Positions 17,861-27,088 of a stretch of 34,489 nucleotides of DNA are shown here, one piece after another. The DNA comes from Isotricha intestinalis. Its lineage: Eukaryota > Ciliophora > Litostomatea > Vestibuliferida > Isotrichidae. The notes beneath the pieces were generated by a model. It was not told the origin of the DNA. It ran no database searches and saw only the letters and a list, made by a program, of their open reading frames with translations. The position numbers were made by a program, and so were the translations under genes. Every line of letters starts with the position of its first letter. Position 1 is the first letter of the stretch. Location of the stretch: NCBI GenBank assembly GCA_023807065.1, contig JAJJLU010000513.1, forward strand, positions 1-34,489. Direction: 5' to 3'.

Positions 17861-20158
17861 ATGAATAATTCCATTTCAAATAATGAAAAACCTTTAATGA
17901 AAAAGTCAGAAAATTATGCCGAAATAGAAAAAAAAGTTGAAAGATATTATGAAGAAGAATATAATGAAAATTTTGAATATATATTAATTAAAAAAGATGG
18001 AGAATTTTTAAAATTCATTAATGATAATGTAAAAAATTTAATTGAAGAAAAATTATTAACAGAAATATATGAAAAAGAAAGCTTCATTAACAAAATAAAG
18101 GAAATAGAAAAAAATTTATATTACAAAAAATATTCAATAGATAAAGAATTACTGATTAAAACTTTAAAAGAAAAGAATATTGATTACATAGAAAAAGGTG
18201 AAAATTTTATTTTTTTAAAGCATTGTAAATTTCAAAGTAATATTCCATATCATAAATGTAATAAAAAAAATAATTTTATAATAATTCCAAATGAAGAAAA
18301 TCCAGATAAAATTTATGGAATAATATGTACAAATTGTCTTCATTCATATAAATCAGATTTAATAAAATTATATTGTGATTTCTGTCAAATTGATTATTTT
18401 ACAAAAATAATAAATAATGAAAATAATATATATTTACAACCAGCAACATGGGAAAAATATCATTGTAGATTAATAATAAATCAACAAATGGGATGTATTA
18501 AATGTAAAAAATCTAATTTATTTTTAAATCTAAAAGATAATAAATTAATATGTAAAAAATGTGGTTTTTCAATTGAACAAAATGGAATTATTTGGACTTG
18601 TATAAAATGTGGTTTAGATTTTCGTTCAAATGCTAAAATATATAATCCATATAATACCAAAGGTCTTTCTTTAGCTATTAAAAAAGGAATTAATAATAAA
18701 ATTTCTGCTGTTCCAAATAAAATTCCTTGTGGACATAATCCAAATAATATTTTTCATAAAAGAGAATGTAATGGTAAGATTTATATCAGTTATTATAATG
18801 GAAGAAAAATAGTAGTTTGTAGTAAATGTAAAGCTATTGTTAAATATAATAAATTTATTTTTGAATGTAGTGAATGTTTTAAAAGGTTTAGAGCTGAAAT
18901 TAATGATGATGAAAAGTTAAATGAAGAAAGAGAGATTAATAAAGTTAAAGAGGAAAAACAAATTGTAGATAATTTTTATAAAAATATTCTTCAAATAAAT
19001 AATCTAAATATAAATTATAATAAATATGATAATTATTGTAATAATAATAATACTAATGAAGAAATTAATACCAATGATAATACTAATCATAGTGATTATA
19101 TTAAAGATTCTGATGAGAAATTAAAGAAAATTAAAACTTTTAAAGATGAAAACAATGCATTTTTAGAATATAAAATTAATCCTTTTGAAAAAGAAGAAAA
19201 AAAAAATGACTTTAAAAAAAAAGATAATGAATTAAGTAAAGGAAATATAACAATTGATTATAATTTTGATTTTAAAAAAAACGGTTATACAATCCCTTTA
19301 TTTGATTTAAATGAATATGAAATTGTTTCACAAGTAGGAGAAAGTATAAAAAGTAAAATATTTTGTGTAAGAAAAAAAGATGATAATTCATTTTATAAAT
19401 TAAAGAGAAGAACAGTTAAATCTCAAATTGATTCAGAGAACTATTTAAATTTATATGAATTACAATATCGTTTATCAAATATATTATATATAACAAAAGT
19501 TTATGGAGTATATTATAATGAAAATGAAATAAATATATTAACTGAATGTGAAATAGGTACTTGGGCAAGTGAAATAATGACATATAAAAAAATGAAAAAA
19601 TATTATTCAGAAAATGATTTAATAAATATTATTTATCAAATTAGTTATGCTTTAAGTCTTTTAGAAGAAAAACAATTATGTCATTTTTGTGTTAATCCAT
19701 TTAATATAATTATTTTCAAAGATAAAATTTATAAAATAAATGATTTCGAACATTTAATGAATATTACTTCAAAAAAAATAATTAAAAATGAAAATAAATT
19801 TATAAGTCCAAATTTAAATTATTTATATAGAACAAAAGATTTAAATGAAAAAATAAATTTGATTAAAAATGATGTTTATTCATTAGGTTTATGTATTATT
19901 TATACATTGATTCCAACTGATGATGTTAATAGTTTATATGGAGATTTTGTAAATATTGATAAATTATGTAATGTTCCTAGAAAAATAAAAAATTATATAT
20001 ATAAAATTATTCAAGTTGAAAAAGATGAAAATTTGTATTCTGAAAAATTTATTAATTTATTATGTAAAATGATGAATAATATTGAAGAAGAAAGATTTAA
20101 TTTTTTTGATGTTATTAATTATATTTCAAAGGAATATAAAATTGAAGAAAAAATATAA
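17861..20158 (+). CDS. Cys-rich zinc module fused to a pseudokinase
   Basis: 765 residues. Residues about 120-345 hold at least six C-x2-C knuckles (for example ICTNCLHS, YCDFCQID, GCIKCKKS, ICKKCGFS, TCIKCGLD, VCSKCKAI, ECSECFKR), arranged as paired zinc ribbons or treble clefs, with His/Cys ligands in CGHNPNNIFHKREC. A disordered Asn/Asp/Lys linker follows. Residues about 483-755 have the protein-kinase fold: a retained Lys in FYKLKRR at the VAIK position, QISYALSLLEEKQLCHF before the catalytic loop, and DVYSLGLCIIYTL as the D-x-x-S-x-G helix-F motif. Key residues are missing. There is no Gly-rich loop (VGESIKSKIF), the HRD-x-K-x-x-N loop is HFCVNPFN so the catalytic Asp is Cys and the Lys is Asn, and DFG is DFE. 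It is very likely a catalytically dead kinase acting as a scaffold or sensor. The zinc part may bind nucleic acid or protein. The exact family is unknown to me. Confidence 0.82.
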   Translation: MNNSISNNEKPLMKKSENYAEIEKKVERYYEEEYNENFEYILIKKDGEFLKFINDNVKNLIEEKLLTEIYEKESFINKIKEIEKNLYYKKYSIDKELLIKTLKEKNIDYIEKGENFIFLKHCKFQSNIPYHKCNKKNNFIIIPNEENPDKIYGIICTNCLHSYKSDLIKLYCDFCQIDYFTKIINNENNIYLQPATWEKYHCRLIINQQMGCIKCKKSNLFLNLKDNKLICKKCGFSIEQNGIIWTCIKCGLDFRSNAKIYNPYNTKGLSLAIKKGINNKISAVPNKIPCGHNPNNIFHKRECNGKIYISYYNGRKIVVCSKCKAIVKYNKFIFECSECFKRFRAEINDDEKLNEEREINKVKEEKQIVDNFYKNILQINNLNINYNKYDNYCNNNNTNEEINTNDNTNHSDYIKDSDEKLKKIKTFKDENNAFLEYKINPFEKEEKKNDFKKKDNELSKGNITIDYNFDFKKNGYTIPLFDLNEYEIVSQVGESIKSKIFCVRKKDDNSFYKLKRRTVKSQIDSENYLNLYELQYRLSNILYITKVYGVYYNENEINILTECEIGTWASEIMTYKKMKKYYSENDLINIIYQISYALSLLEEKQLCHFCVNPFNIIIFKDKIYKINDFEHLMNITSKKIIKNENKFISPNLNYLYRTKDLNEKINLIKNDVYSLGLCIIYTLIPTDDVNSLYGDFVNIDKLCNVPRKIKNYIYKIIQVEKDENLYSEKFINLLCKMMNNIEEERFNFFDVINYISKEYKIEEKI

Positions 20159-20265
20159 AATTTTTTGAGAAATTTTATAAAAAACTTTAATTTTTTAAAT
20201 TATAAATATTTAAAAATTAGTTTTTAAATTTTAAACAAAGGAAATATATTTATTAATAAATAAAT
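20159..20265. other. Convergent 3'-end spacer
   Basis: 107 bp of A/T between two convergent stop codons. Both transcripts must end here or overlap. No hairpin or other motif is evident. Confidence 0.4.
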
Positions 20266-21852
20266 TTATTTATAAACACAAGTCTGTCTTGTTTTCAATG
20301 TTTGAGCTCTTGATTGATTTAAAAGTTCATTTACATCTAACATAAAATTAGAACTTTTTTCAAATTGTTTATTTATTTTTTCTCTAGCTCTTTCTTTTTG
20401 TTTTTTCATAAAATTTAATTTTTGAATCATTTTCTCTTTTTCTTTTTTTAATTTAGAAATCAAATTATTAAATTGTTGAACTTGTTTAATTAATTGATTT
20501 AAATCATTATTTTCTATTACAATTTGTTCTTTTAAAATTCTAGTTTCTTCTTTTATTCTTTCTTTTTCATTTATAATATTTTGATTATCATTTTTTGTTT
20601 CAATAATTGAATTTTTTTGATTTTTAAATTCATTTTTATTTCTACTTAATCTCTTTTTATTTTTATGAATTTCATCATTATATTTTTCTCTATTTGATAT
20701 TAATTTATCATTAATTTTATATAAATTAATAATTTTATCTTTATATTTATTAACAGATTTATTTAATTGTTTAGTTTCACTTTTTTTATTTTTAATTATT
20801 TTTTCTTTATTTGAATTTTCTTTAATTTCATGAATCCAATTTTCTAAATTCTTCATATTATCTTTAAAATAAATAGGAGCTTTTGCTTTTTCTAATTCTA
20901 ATTTATGAATAGAAGAACAATGTTCATTTTCTACACTTTTAATATAATCTGTTTTATATCTATTAATATTTTTTGAATTTGATATTTTTGTTGAATTAAA
21001 ATTTTTTGAATTAACTGTTGTTGTTAATAGATTATTGTGTTGAGTATTACTTTCATCTTCTTTTTTATTACTTTGAGTCATTGTATATAATTCATTTAAA
21101 GGAATTGATTTATTTTCTTTTGATGTTTTTATTTCTTTTTTTTCTGTTAAAATATTTTGTTCTTTTATTTCCTTTTTATCTAAATCTTCATATGAATTTT
21201 CTTTTAAATTATTTTCTTCTTTTGAATTTTCTTTTATACTTTTTTCTTCTTCAACTTCTTTTTTTTCTAAGTTATCATCTTCACTATTTTCTTTTAAATC
21301 ATTTATTTCTTCTTTATTTTCAATTTTTTCCTGTGAATTATCTTCATTTTTATCTGGTTTCTCAATTAAATTTTTTTTCAATACATTTATTTCATTTAAT
21401 TCATTTTTTCTTTCATTATTATTTTCTATTTCATCTAAATTTTTCCTTTCATTATTATCTTCCTCTAATTTTTGATTATTATTTTTTTCTAAAAAATCTT
21501 CATTTTCATTAGTGTTTCTGGTTATAATATTACTTTTAAAAGGATATTCTTTAATTGTGTGATATTCCTTTTTTTTATTATTAGAAAAATTTAAAGCAGA
21601 CTTTTTATTATTAGATTTATTTGAATTATTTTTTTTTTCTTTTCTTACAACTATATCATTAGAAATATTATATGTTTTAGATTCTGTAATATTAAAAGAT
21701 CTTCTAAAATTCTTCTTTTTATTATGAATATCTTTTAATATATCTTTATAATCATCTTCCAAATTTGAAAAAATTCCAAAAATATTTTTTTCAATATCTT
21801 CAAAAGTGCGATTTTCTTTTTTTTTCAACTCTTCATTTCCATTATTAATCAT
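20266..21852 (-). CDS. Charged coiled-coil protein, function unknown
   Basis: 528 residues, stop TAA. Residues 1-270 are low complexity, dominated by Glu, Lys and Asn, including repeated ENSKEENNLKENS-like blocks. Residues about 310-510 form a long continuous coiled coil (for example NIINEKERIKEETRILKEQI and KLKKEKEKMIQKLNFMKKQK) that begins after a more conserved-looking segment, KAPIYFKDNMKNLENWI. The C-terminus ends TRQTCVYK. No domain is recognised. Size and architecture would suit a cytoskeletal or ciliary/basal-body structural protein, but nothing in the sequence proves that. Its start codon is only 67 bp from the start of the RING-MORN gene. Confidence 0.75.
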   Translation of the reverse strand: MINNGNEELKKKENRTFEDIEKNIFGIFSNLEDDYKDILKDIHNKKKNFRRSFNITESKTYNISNDIVVRKEKKNNSNKSNNKKSALNFSNNKKKEYHTIKEYPFKSNIITRNTNENEDFLEKNNNQKLEEDNNERKNLDEIENNNERKNELNEINVLKKNLIEKPDKNEDNSQEKIENKEEINDLKENSEDDNLEKKEVEEEKSIKENSKEENNLKENSYEDLDKKEIKEQNILTEKKEIKTSKENKSIPLNELYTMTQSNKKEDESNTQHNNLLTTTVNSKNFNSTKISNSKNINRYKTDYIKSVENEHCSSIHKLELEKAKAPIYFKDNMKNLENWIHEIKENSNKEKIIKNKKSETKQLNKSVNKYKDKIINLYKINDKLISNREKYNDEIHKNKKRLSRNKNEFKNQKNSIIETKNDNQNIINEKERIKEETRILKEQIVIENNDLNQLIKQVQQFNNLISKLKKEKEKMIQKLNFMKKQKERAREKINKQFEKSSNFMLDVNELLNQSRAQTLKTRQTCVYK

Positions 21853-21919
21853 TTTATTGATTATTTATTATATAAATTAATTAATAATTTATAAATAAAA
21901 TTTTTATTTTTTTTAAATA
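21853..21919. promoter_or_regulatory. 67-bp bidirectional promoter spacer
   Basis: The start codons of the coiled-coil gene (-) and the RING-MORN gene (+) are only 67 bp apart. The spacer is A/T only apart from single G or C bases. It is the shortest divergent spacer here and must contain both transcription starts, implying very short leaders and probably co-expression. Confidence 0.5.
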
Positions 21920-24658
21920 ATGGCAAATCTAATTGAAGAACTTTTAATATGTAAAATTTGTAAAAATAAATTTGATTTAAATGCCCATCGTCCTTTAATA
22001 ATAAAATGTGGTCATACTTTTTGTAAACATTGTATTTTATCTAGTAAAGAAGAAGAAAATGATAATTTATGTCCTTTAGACAATCAAAAAAATGTTTTTA
22101 ACATTGAATCATCAATTAATAATTTATTAATTGAAGACATTTTAAAAAAAGTTTTTAACTTAGAAGAAAAAAGTCCAAAACAAATAATTTATATTAAACC
22201 TGATATAAAAAGAAACAGATCACCTTCTTTGAAAAACATTAAAAATAACATAAAAGATAATAAAGATAATAAAGATAATAAGGTAGAAAATGAAGAAAGA
22301 AGCGAAAAAAAAAATACGAATACAATAAATTTAATGAATAGTGAGAAAATAAGAAGTGCAACTGGATATCATAAATATAAAAATTCTTCTGATTTTAGAT
22401 TTTCTCAAAAAGAACCTCCTCATTTTTCTAAAGTAAATATGAAAAAAATTGATGTTGAAGATGATAATATAATTGATGATATGAATGAAAGTATTGAAAC
22501 AATTCCTTTAAATGAAGATAAATCTGTTATGAATATTAGCTTTAAAGATGAATGGACTGCACTATTAGGAAAAAATATTGAAAAAAAAATAAGTAAAGGT
22601 GAATTAGAAATTATTAATAATAATATTGAAGATACTTTGATGGATAAAATTTCAAAGATTGATGATGAATTTATCACTTCTTCTATTGCTAATTTATTCC
22701 CTTCAAATGCTAATAATATAAATAATAATGAGAAAGCCAATAATAACAACGTAAATAATAATAATAACATTAAGGAGAATAATAATATTAAAAATTATAA
22801 TATTAACTTTCTTAAAAATAATGGTAGATATATTAATAATAGTAATGCTTTAAAAATTGCTACTATTGAAAGTATAAAAAAAATGTCAAAAAATATTAAT
22901 ATTGATGCAAATATTTTAAAATATGCATCAAGTACTTATAATAGTAAAAATAAAATCGCAGTTATTAATAAAATAGAAAGAAGAACTCAAAACAACAGTA
23001 AAAATAATAATATTAACAATAATAATAATATTAAAAACAATGATATTGTCAATAATAAAGATAATAATATTAATAAAAATAATGAAAATTCTAATAATGA
23101 AATTAATATAGAAAATACTCCTAAAAAAGGATCATTTAACAATAGTGAAAATAGTGAATATAAAAATAATATTTTATTACAAACATATAATAAAGTAAGT
23201 AATCAACCATATCATAAAACAGTAATAACAAATAAAAGTACTCAACAAAATAAAAGAAATTCAAGTAGAAACAATGATTCAAGAAAAGAAACAGAAGAAA
23301 GTAAAAATAATGGAAGTCAAGGAATTGATTTAGAAAATAAAATTAAAAATAAAATATCAGATGATGAAATAAAAAAAGAAGATAAAATAATTAATCAAAT
23401 AAAAGAAATTCCAATTGAAATAAATAAAAAGAATAATTATGAAAATAAAATAACAAATAAATCTTATGCAGAACTTGAGGAAAATAAATATATTAAAATA
23501 TCAAATTCTTCAGTAAAACATGAAAAAGTAAGAAGAAAAAATTCAGATATAATATCAGATATAAAAATAACTAATATTCAAATGGAAAAAAGTCAAAAAC
23601 CAAAAGATTCGAAAATATCAAAAAATCAAAGAGAAAAAAATAATTTAACTCCTTCTAAAAATGAAAATAAAAAACCAGAAAAGACAAATTTGGTAATACA
23701 AAACTTTGATGATTCAATAAATAATTTAGAAAATAGTATAATAATAATGAAAAACTTTTCTAAAAACGATAATATATTATTAAAATTAAAAAAAGATTTA
23801 ATTACATTATTATTAGAATCAGATGATAAAAAACAATCAATAAAATCAATAGAAGAAAACCCAAAATTTAAAAAATATTATAATTATATAGAAAAATCAT
23901 TATCAAATGAAAAATTAAAAGAAAACCAAAATTTAATATCATTAAAATTATATCCAAACAATGACTTCTTTATAGGATATATTGATAATGGAAATAATGA
24001 AATAAAAAATGGAATAGTATATTATAATAATGGAGATTATTACGAAGGAGAATTTCAAAACGGAAAAAAAGAAGGTTTTGGTATAATAATATATAAAAAT
24101 GGGACAAGATATGAAGGAATATTTAAAAATAATAAACATAATGGATATGGTAAATTAATTCAATTAGATGGAGAAGTTTTTATAGGAGATTGGAAAGAAG
24201 GAAAAATAAATGGAAAAGGTGTTAGATACCATTCAAATGGTGATAGATATATAGGATCTTATATAAATAATATTAGAAATGGTGAAGGACATTATATTTT
24301 TTCAAATGGGGATTCTTATGAAGGAAATTGGGATAATGGGAAAGCAAATGGTAAAGGTAAATTTACCTTTAAAAACGGAAATGTTTATGAAGGAGAATTT
24401 AAAGATAATATTATTTTTGGTAAAGGGAAATTTACTATGAATAATGGAGATGTTTATATTGGAGTCTTTAAAAATGGATTAATTAATGGAAAAGGAAGTT
24501 ATAAAAATAATAAAGGTGAAAAATATAATGGATATTTTTTTAATGGAAAAAAACATGGTATGGGAAAATTAGTTGATAAAGACAATAATGAAATTGCTAA
24601 TGGATATTGGAATATGGATAATTTTGTTGGGAAGAAAAATATTAATGAATATATGTGA
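21920..24658 (+). CDS. RING finger plus MORN-repeat protein
   Basis: 912 residues, the only gene here ending in TGA. Residues about 8-60 are a RING finger: LLICKICKNKF, then IIKCGHTFCKHCIL and LCPLDNQK. The eighth zinc ligand, normally Cys, is Asp (C-P-L-D). Residues about 90-690 are a long Asn/Lys-rich disordered region with some short helices (a 9-bp repeat encodes KDNKDNKDN). Residues about 704-897 hold eight MORN repeats of 23 residues, e.g. YYEGEFQNGKKEGFG, DRYIGSYINNIRNGEG and NVYEGEFKDNIIFGKG. MORN arrays form elongated beta sheets that bind membranes or proteins and often sit at cortical or basal-body structures. A membrane- or cortex-localised ubiquitin ligase is a reasonable inference. 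The order RING first, MORN last, is unusual compared with typical MORN proteins. Confidence 0.9.
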   Translation: MANLIEELLICKICKNKFDLNAHRPLIIKCGHTFCKHCILSSKEEENDNLCPLDNQKNVFNIESSINNLLIEDILKKVFNLEEKSPKQIIYIKPDIKRNRSPSLKNIKNNIKDNKDNKDNKVENEERSEKKNTNTINLMNSEKIRSATGYHKYKNSSDFRFSQKEPPHFSKVNMKKIDVEDDNIIDDMNESIETIPLNEDKSVMNISFKDEWTALLGKNIEKKISKGELEIINNNIEDTLMDKISKIDDEFITSSIANLFPSNANNINNNEKANNNNVNNNNNIKENNNIKNYNINFLKNNGRYINNSNALKIATIESIKKMSKNINIDANILKYASSTYNSKNKIAVINKIERRTQNNSKNNNINNNNNIKNNDIVNNKDNNINKNNENSNNEINIENTPKKGSFNNSENSEYKNNILLQTYNKVSNQPYHKTVITNKSTQQNKRNSSRNNDSRKETEESKNNGSQGIDLENKIKNKISDDEIKKEDKIINQIKEIPIEINKKNNYENKITNKSYAELEENKYIKISNSSVKHEKVRRKNSDIISDIKITNIQMEKSQKPKDSKISKNQREKNNLTPSKNENKKPEKTNLVIQNFDDSINNLENSIIIMKNFSKNDNILLKLKKDLITLLLESDDKKQSIKSIEENPKFKKYYNYIEKSLSNEKLKENQNLISLKLYPNNDFFIGYIDNGNNEIKNGIVYYNNGDYYEGEFQNGKKEGFGIIIYKNGTRYEGIFKNNKHNGYGKLIQLDGEVFIGDWKEGKINGKGVRYHSNGDRYIGSYINNIRNGEGHYIFSNGDSYEGNWDNGKANGKGKFTFKNGNVYEGEFKDNIIFGKGKFTMNNGDVYIGVFKNGLINGKGSYKNNKGEKYNGYFFNGKKHGMGKLVDKDNNEIANGYWNMDNFVGKKNINEYM
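22253..22279 (+). repeat. 9-bp coding tandem repeat, three copies
   Basis: Three exact copies of AAAGATAAT inside the RING-MORN gene encode Lys-Asp-Asn three times. The unit is a multiple of three, so copy-number slippage keeps the frame. Confidence 0.9.
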
Positions 24659-24824
24659 TTTTTTTTAAAGTTATAATTAATTTATTTATTAATTTGAGAA
24701 TATTAAAATAGTTTTACTTTTTTATAAATACTATTTTTCTAATTTTTGTTTCATTTGAATAAGTATTTTTTAATTATTTTATATTTTATTTTTTTTGATT
24801 TAATTTATTTATTTTCTATTTTAT
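24659..24824. other. Spacer after RING-MORN gene
   Basis: T-rich 3' flank of the RING-MORN gene. No feature seen. Confidence 0.5.
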
Positions 24825-25250
24825 CTACAATAAAAAAAAGTATTTCCATCAGGTAAAATAATTCTTTCTGTTCAATAAATAAATTCAACTTTATTAATAA
24901 ATATCATTGTTTAATATTGATTTTCCTTTAACTCCTATTTCAATGGTATCAGCATAATTCAATTATTTCTTCCTCCTTAAATAATATAATAAGCTTCATT
25001 TCTTTATAATAATGAATGAAAATTTCCTATCAAAAAACTCTGTATTTTCCATAACAAATAAATTCTCCATTTTATCACAATTATTGTTTAACATTTATTT
25101 TAAGAAATATTCATACTTTTTTTATTTTTGAATTATAACCACCAAAACAATAAATATTATTATTAGTATTATGACATATAAAGAAAAAAATATTTTTCAT
25201 CAGGTAAATCTTTCTATTTTTTATCATTAATACTTTAATATTCACATTTA
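24825..25250 (-). pseudogene. Broken Kelch-repeat gene fragment
   Basis: On the minus strand, 25250 down to 25111 is open and includes ICHNTNNNIYCFGGYNSK, then a TGA. IYCFGGY is the classic Kelch blade signature (I-Y-x-x-G-G). Just before it, in another frame, LPDEKYFF can be read. About 330 bases downstream a second unit reads FINKVEFIY, a TGA, then TERIILPDGNTFFYC, so the same LPD-x-x-x-FF motif recurs and supports a repeat protein. Between the two, a third frame gives NYADTIEIGVKGKSILNNDI. At least three frame changes and several stops make it non-functional. Kelch is the best reading; the rest of the gene is missing. Confidence 0.5.
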
Positions 25251-25430
25251 TTATTTTTTAAAACTTATCATTTTTTTAAAATACTTAATTAAGGATAATA
25301 AAGATTATAACATAAATTAATTAAAATTATAGAGATAATGGTTTTTTAACATATATATAAATATAAATAACGATAAAAATGAATTTTTATTTTTTGTAAA
25401 TTTTCATTTGTCATTATTTATATCACTTAA

Positions 25431-26467
25431 TTAACATCACATATACTTTATTATCAAAAAATATATGAGATTAAATTTATTTGATTAAGTTTTAAAAGTA
25501 TTCAAAAATAATCTGATTCTAAATCAAATATTTGAAGAGTTAGTTTGAATTTGTTGTAGATGATTCATTTATAAAAAAGATAATATTTTTGGATTGTTAT
25601 TATTTTTTGATTTAGTTTTTGAAAAAAATTTCTTTTTGCTTACTCTTGATTTTCTTAATAACAGTTTTCCCATTTTTAAATTTTTTTTAAATTTAAATAC
25701 AATAATAAATTTATTAATATTTAATAACCATTACTAATTTATAATAGGAGTTTTATAAAATAATTAAAATATTTTATTATTAATTTGTGATGATAACAAA
25801 ATATTTCAGATTTAATGAAGAATATAAATAAAACTCTTATCTACATTATCTGAATAAAGATTTAATATAAATTATAATTCTTTGAAATTAATGATTTTAA
25901 AATAAATGAACTTTATTTTCATTTTGTTTTTTTTTATATTAAAAAAATATATATTCCAAATAAATTAACTATTAAACTAATAAATAATAGATATACTCAT
26001 TTGATTCTATTAAAATATTATAATGTAAAAAGTAAAAAGGATAGATTCAAATTAAAAAAATAAAATAAAATAAAATATAGAAAAAATAATAGATTATAAA
26101 TTTTTGAAAATTTAATAGTGAAGATTTTGTGATCTAACTAAATCTCTTTTTTAATTTACCAGTTAAATATGATTTATCTCTTCTTCACAATTTATAATTT
26201 CCTCAGCAAATAAACGAAAAAATTCTCCAAAAAAAGTTGTATATAATTTTCTAAAAATATCAAGAGATGATAAAAAAGATGAAGAAAATATATTTAAAAC
26301 TTTAGTACTATTATTAATGGAGGAAATTCCAGATTTAAAATACTCATGTTAATTTAGATGATTTAGAGATATATGTAATTCATATTTTATTGAATTTAAA
26401 AGAGATCACTAATTAACTTTTATTTAAAGGTATAAGACTCGATTTAATTATAAAAATGAAAAAATGA
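25431..26467 (+). pseudogene. Run of plus-strand coding relics (one or more decayed genes)
   Basis: Three successive plus-strand pieces read as protein better than the flanks do. Piece A (25431-25738): VLKVFKNNLILNQIFEELV, TGA, ICCR, TGA, FIYKKDNIFGLLLFFDLVFE and on to TAA. Piece B (25878-26063) is open for 61 codons without a start. Piece C (26153-26467): NLPVKYDLSLLHNL, TAA, QQINEKILQKKL, then after a frameshift SRDDKKDEENIFKTLVLLLM and EEIPDLKY, and after a second frameshift HVNLDDLEIYVIHILLNLKE. Two of the stops sit where Trp would be natural. I recognise no family. The pieces may derive from one gene or several. In DNA this AT-rich, chance frames are frequent; piece C with compensating frameshifts is the most convincing. 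Confidence 0.35.
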
Positions 26468-26572
26468 ATTTATCTTATTCTAGAAATAAAAATAAGTAAT
26501 TGATATTTAATCATTTATAATAATTTATTTATTTAAAATAATTAAATATAAAAAAATATATATAAATTACTA

Positions 26573-27088
26573 TTACTTATCTTGAAATAAATATTTCATT
26601 TTAACAGTAGGTAATATTTTTCTTTGTAGCATTCTTCTTCTAGCTTCTCTTAAATGTTCAGGTTTAATAGGTGGAATTTTATCATTAGGTCCTAATTTTT
26701 CGCATAAAATCATTTTAGCTTCTTCAACTAATTCTCCAGCATAAATTTTAGCAATTCCTTGTAAAACAATTTGAACTTGATTATTTAAAGGAACATTTTC
26801 ACCTAATATATTTTGTACTATTTTCTTTGTTCTTGGACAATCAATTTTTGTTGTTGATCTATTTTTTTTTCTATTTTCAATTCCTGAAGTTTTATATTTT
26901 TCATATCTTGCTCTTTGATTATCATCAAATAATTTCCATAATAAAGATAATCTTTCTTGTTCTATAAATTTATTTTCTCCTTCCATATCTTGTTCTTCAA
27001 GCCCAATTGAAAAATTTTCTGTGTTATTGTTTGTAAAATCATGTTCATCAATTTGATGAGAATTAGAATCTTCATCATATTCTGTCAT
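26573..27088 (-). CDS. TAF11: TFIID subunit TAF11 (histone-fold)
   Basis: 171 residues. The first 60 are acidic and disordered. The C-terminal 110 match the TAF11/TAFII28 histone fold: RARYEKYKTSGIENRK (the R-Y-E-x-F/Y-x-x-S start), IVQNILGENVPLNNQVQIVL for helix 2, GIAKIYAGELVEEAKMI (the strongest signature, matching G-x-x-K-V-F-V-G-E-x-V-E-x-A), and PPIKPEHLREARRRM for helix 3 and the C-terminal helix (P-x-x-P-x-H-x-R-E-A-x-R-R). In TFIID, TAF11 pairs with TAF13 near TBP and TFIIA. Length and domain position are as in other protists. It is followed on the same strand, 421 bp upstream, by the U1-C gene; they are separate transcription units. Confidence 0.9.
   Translation of the reverse strand: MTEYDEDSNSHQIDEHDFTNNNTENFSIGLEEQDMEGENKFIEQERLSLLWKLFDDNQRARYEKYKTSGIENRKKNRSTTKIDCPRTKKIVQNILGENVPLNNQVQIVLQGIAKIYAGELVEEAKMILCEKLGPNDKIPPIKPEHLREARRRMLQRKILPTVKMKYLFQDK

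Noticed and set aside
26045..26090. TAAAA-type tandem run considered as an internal telomere or satellite.
   Set aside because: It lacks G-tracts and is only a few units of an A/T microsatellite, common in this genome.
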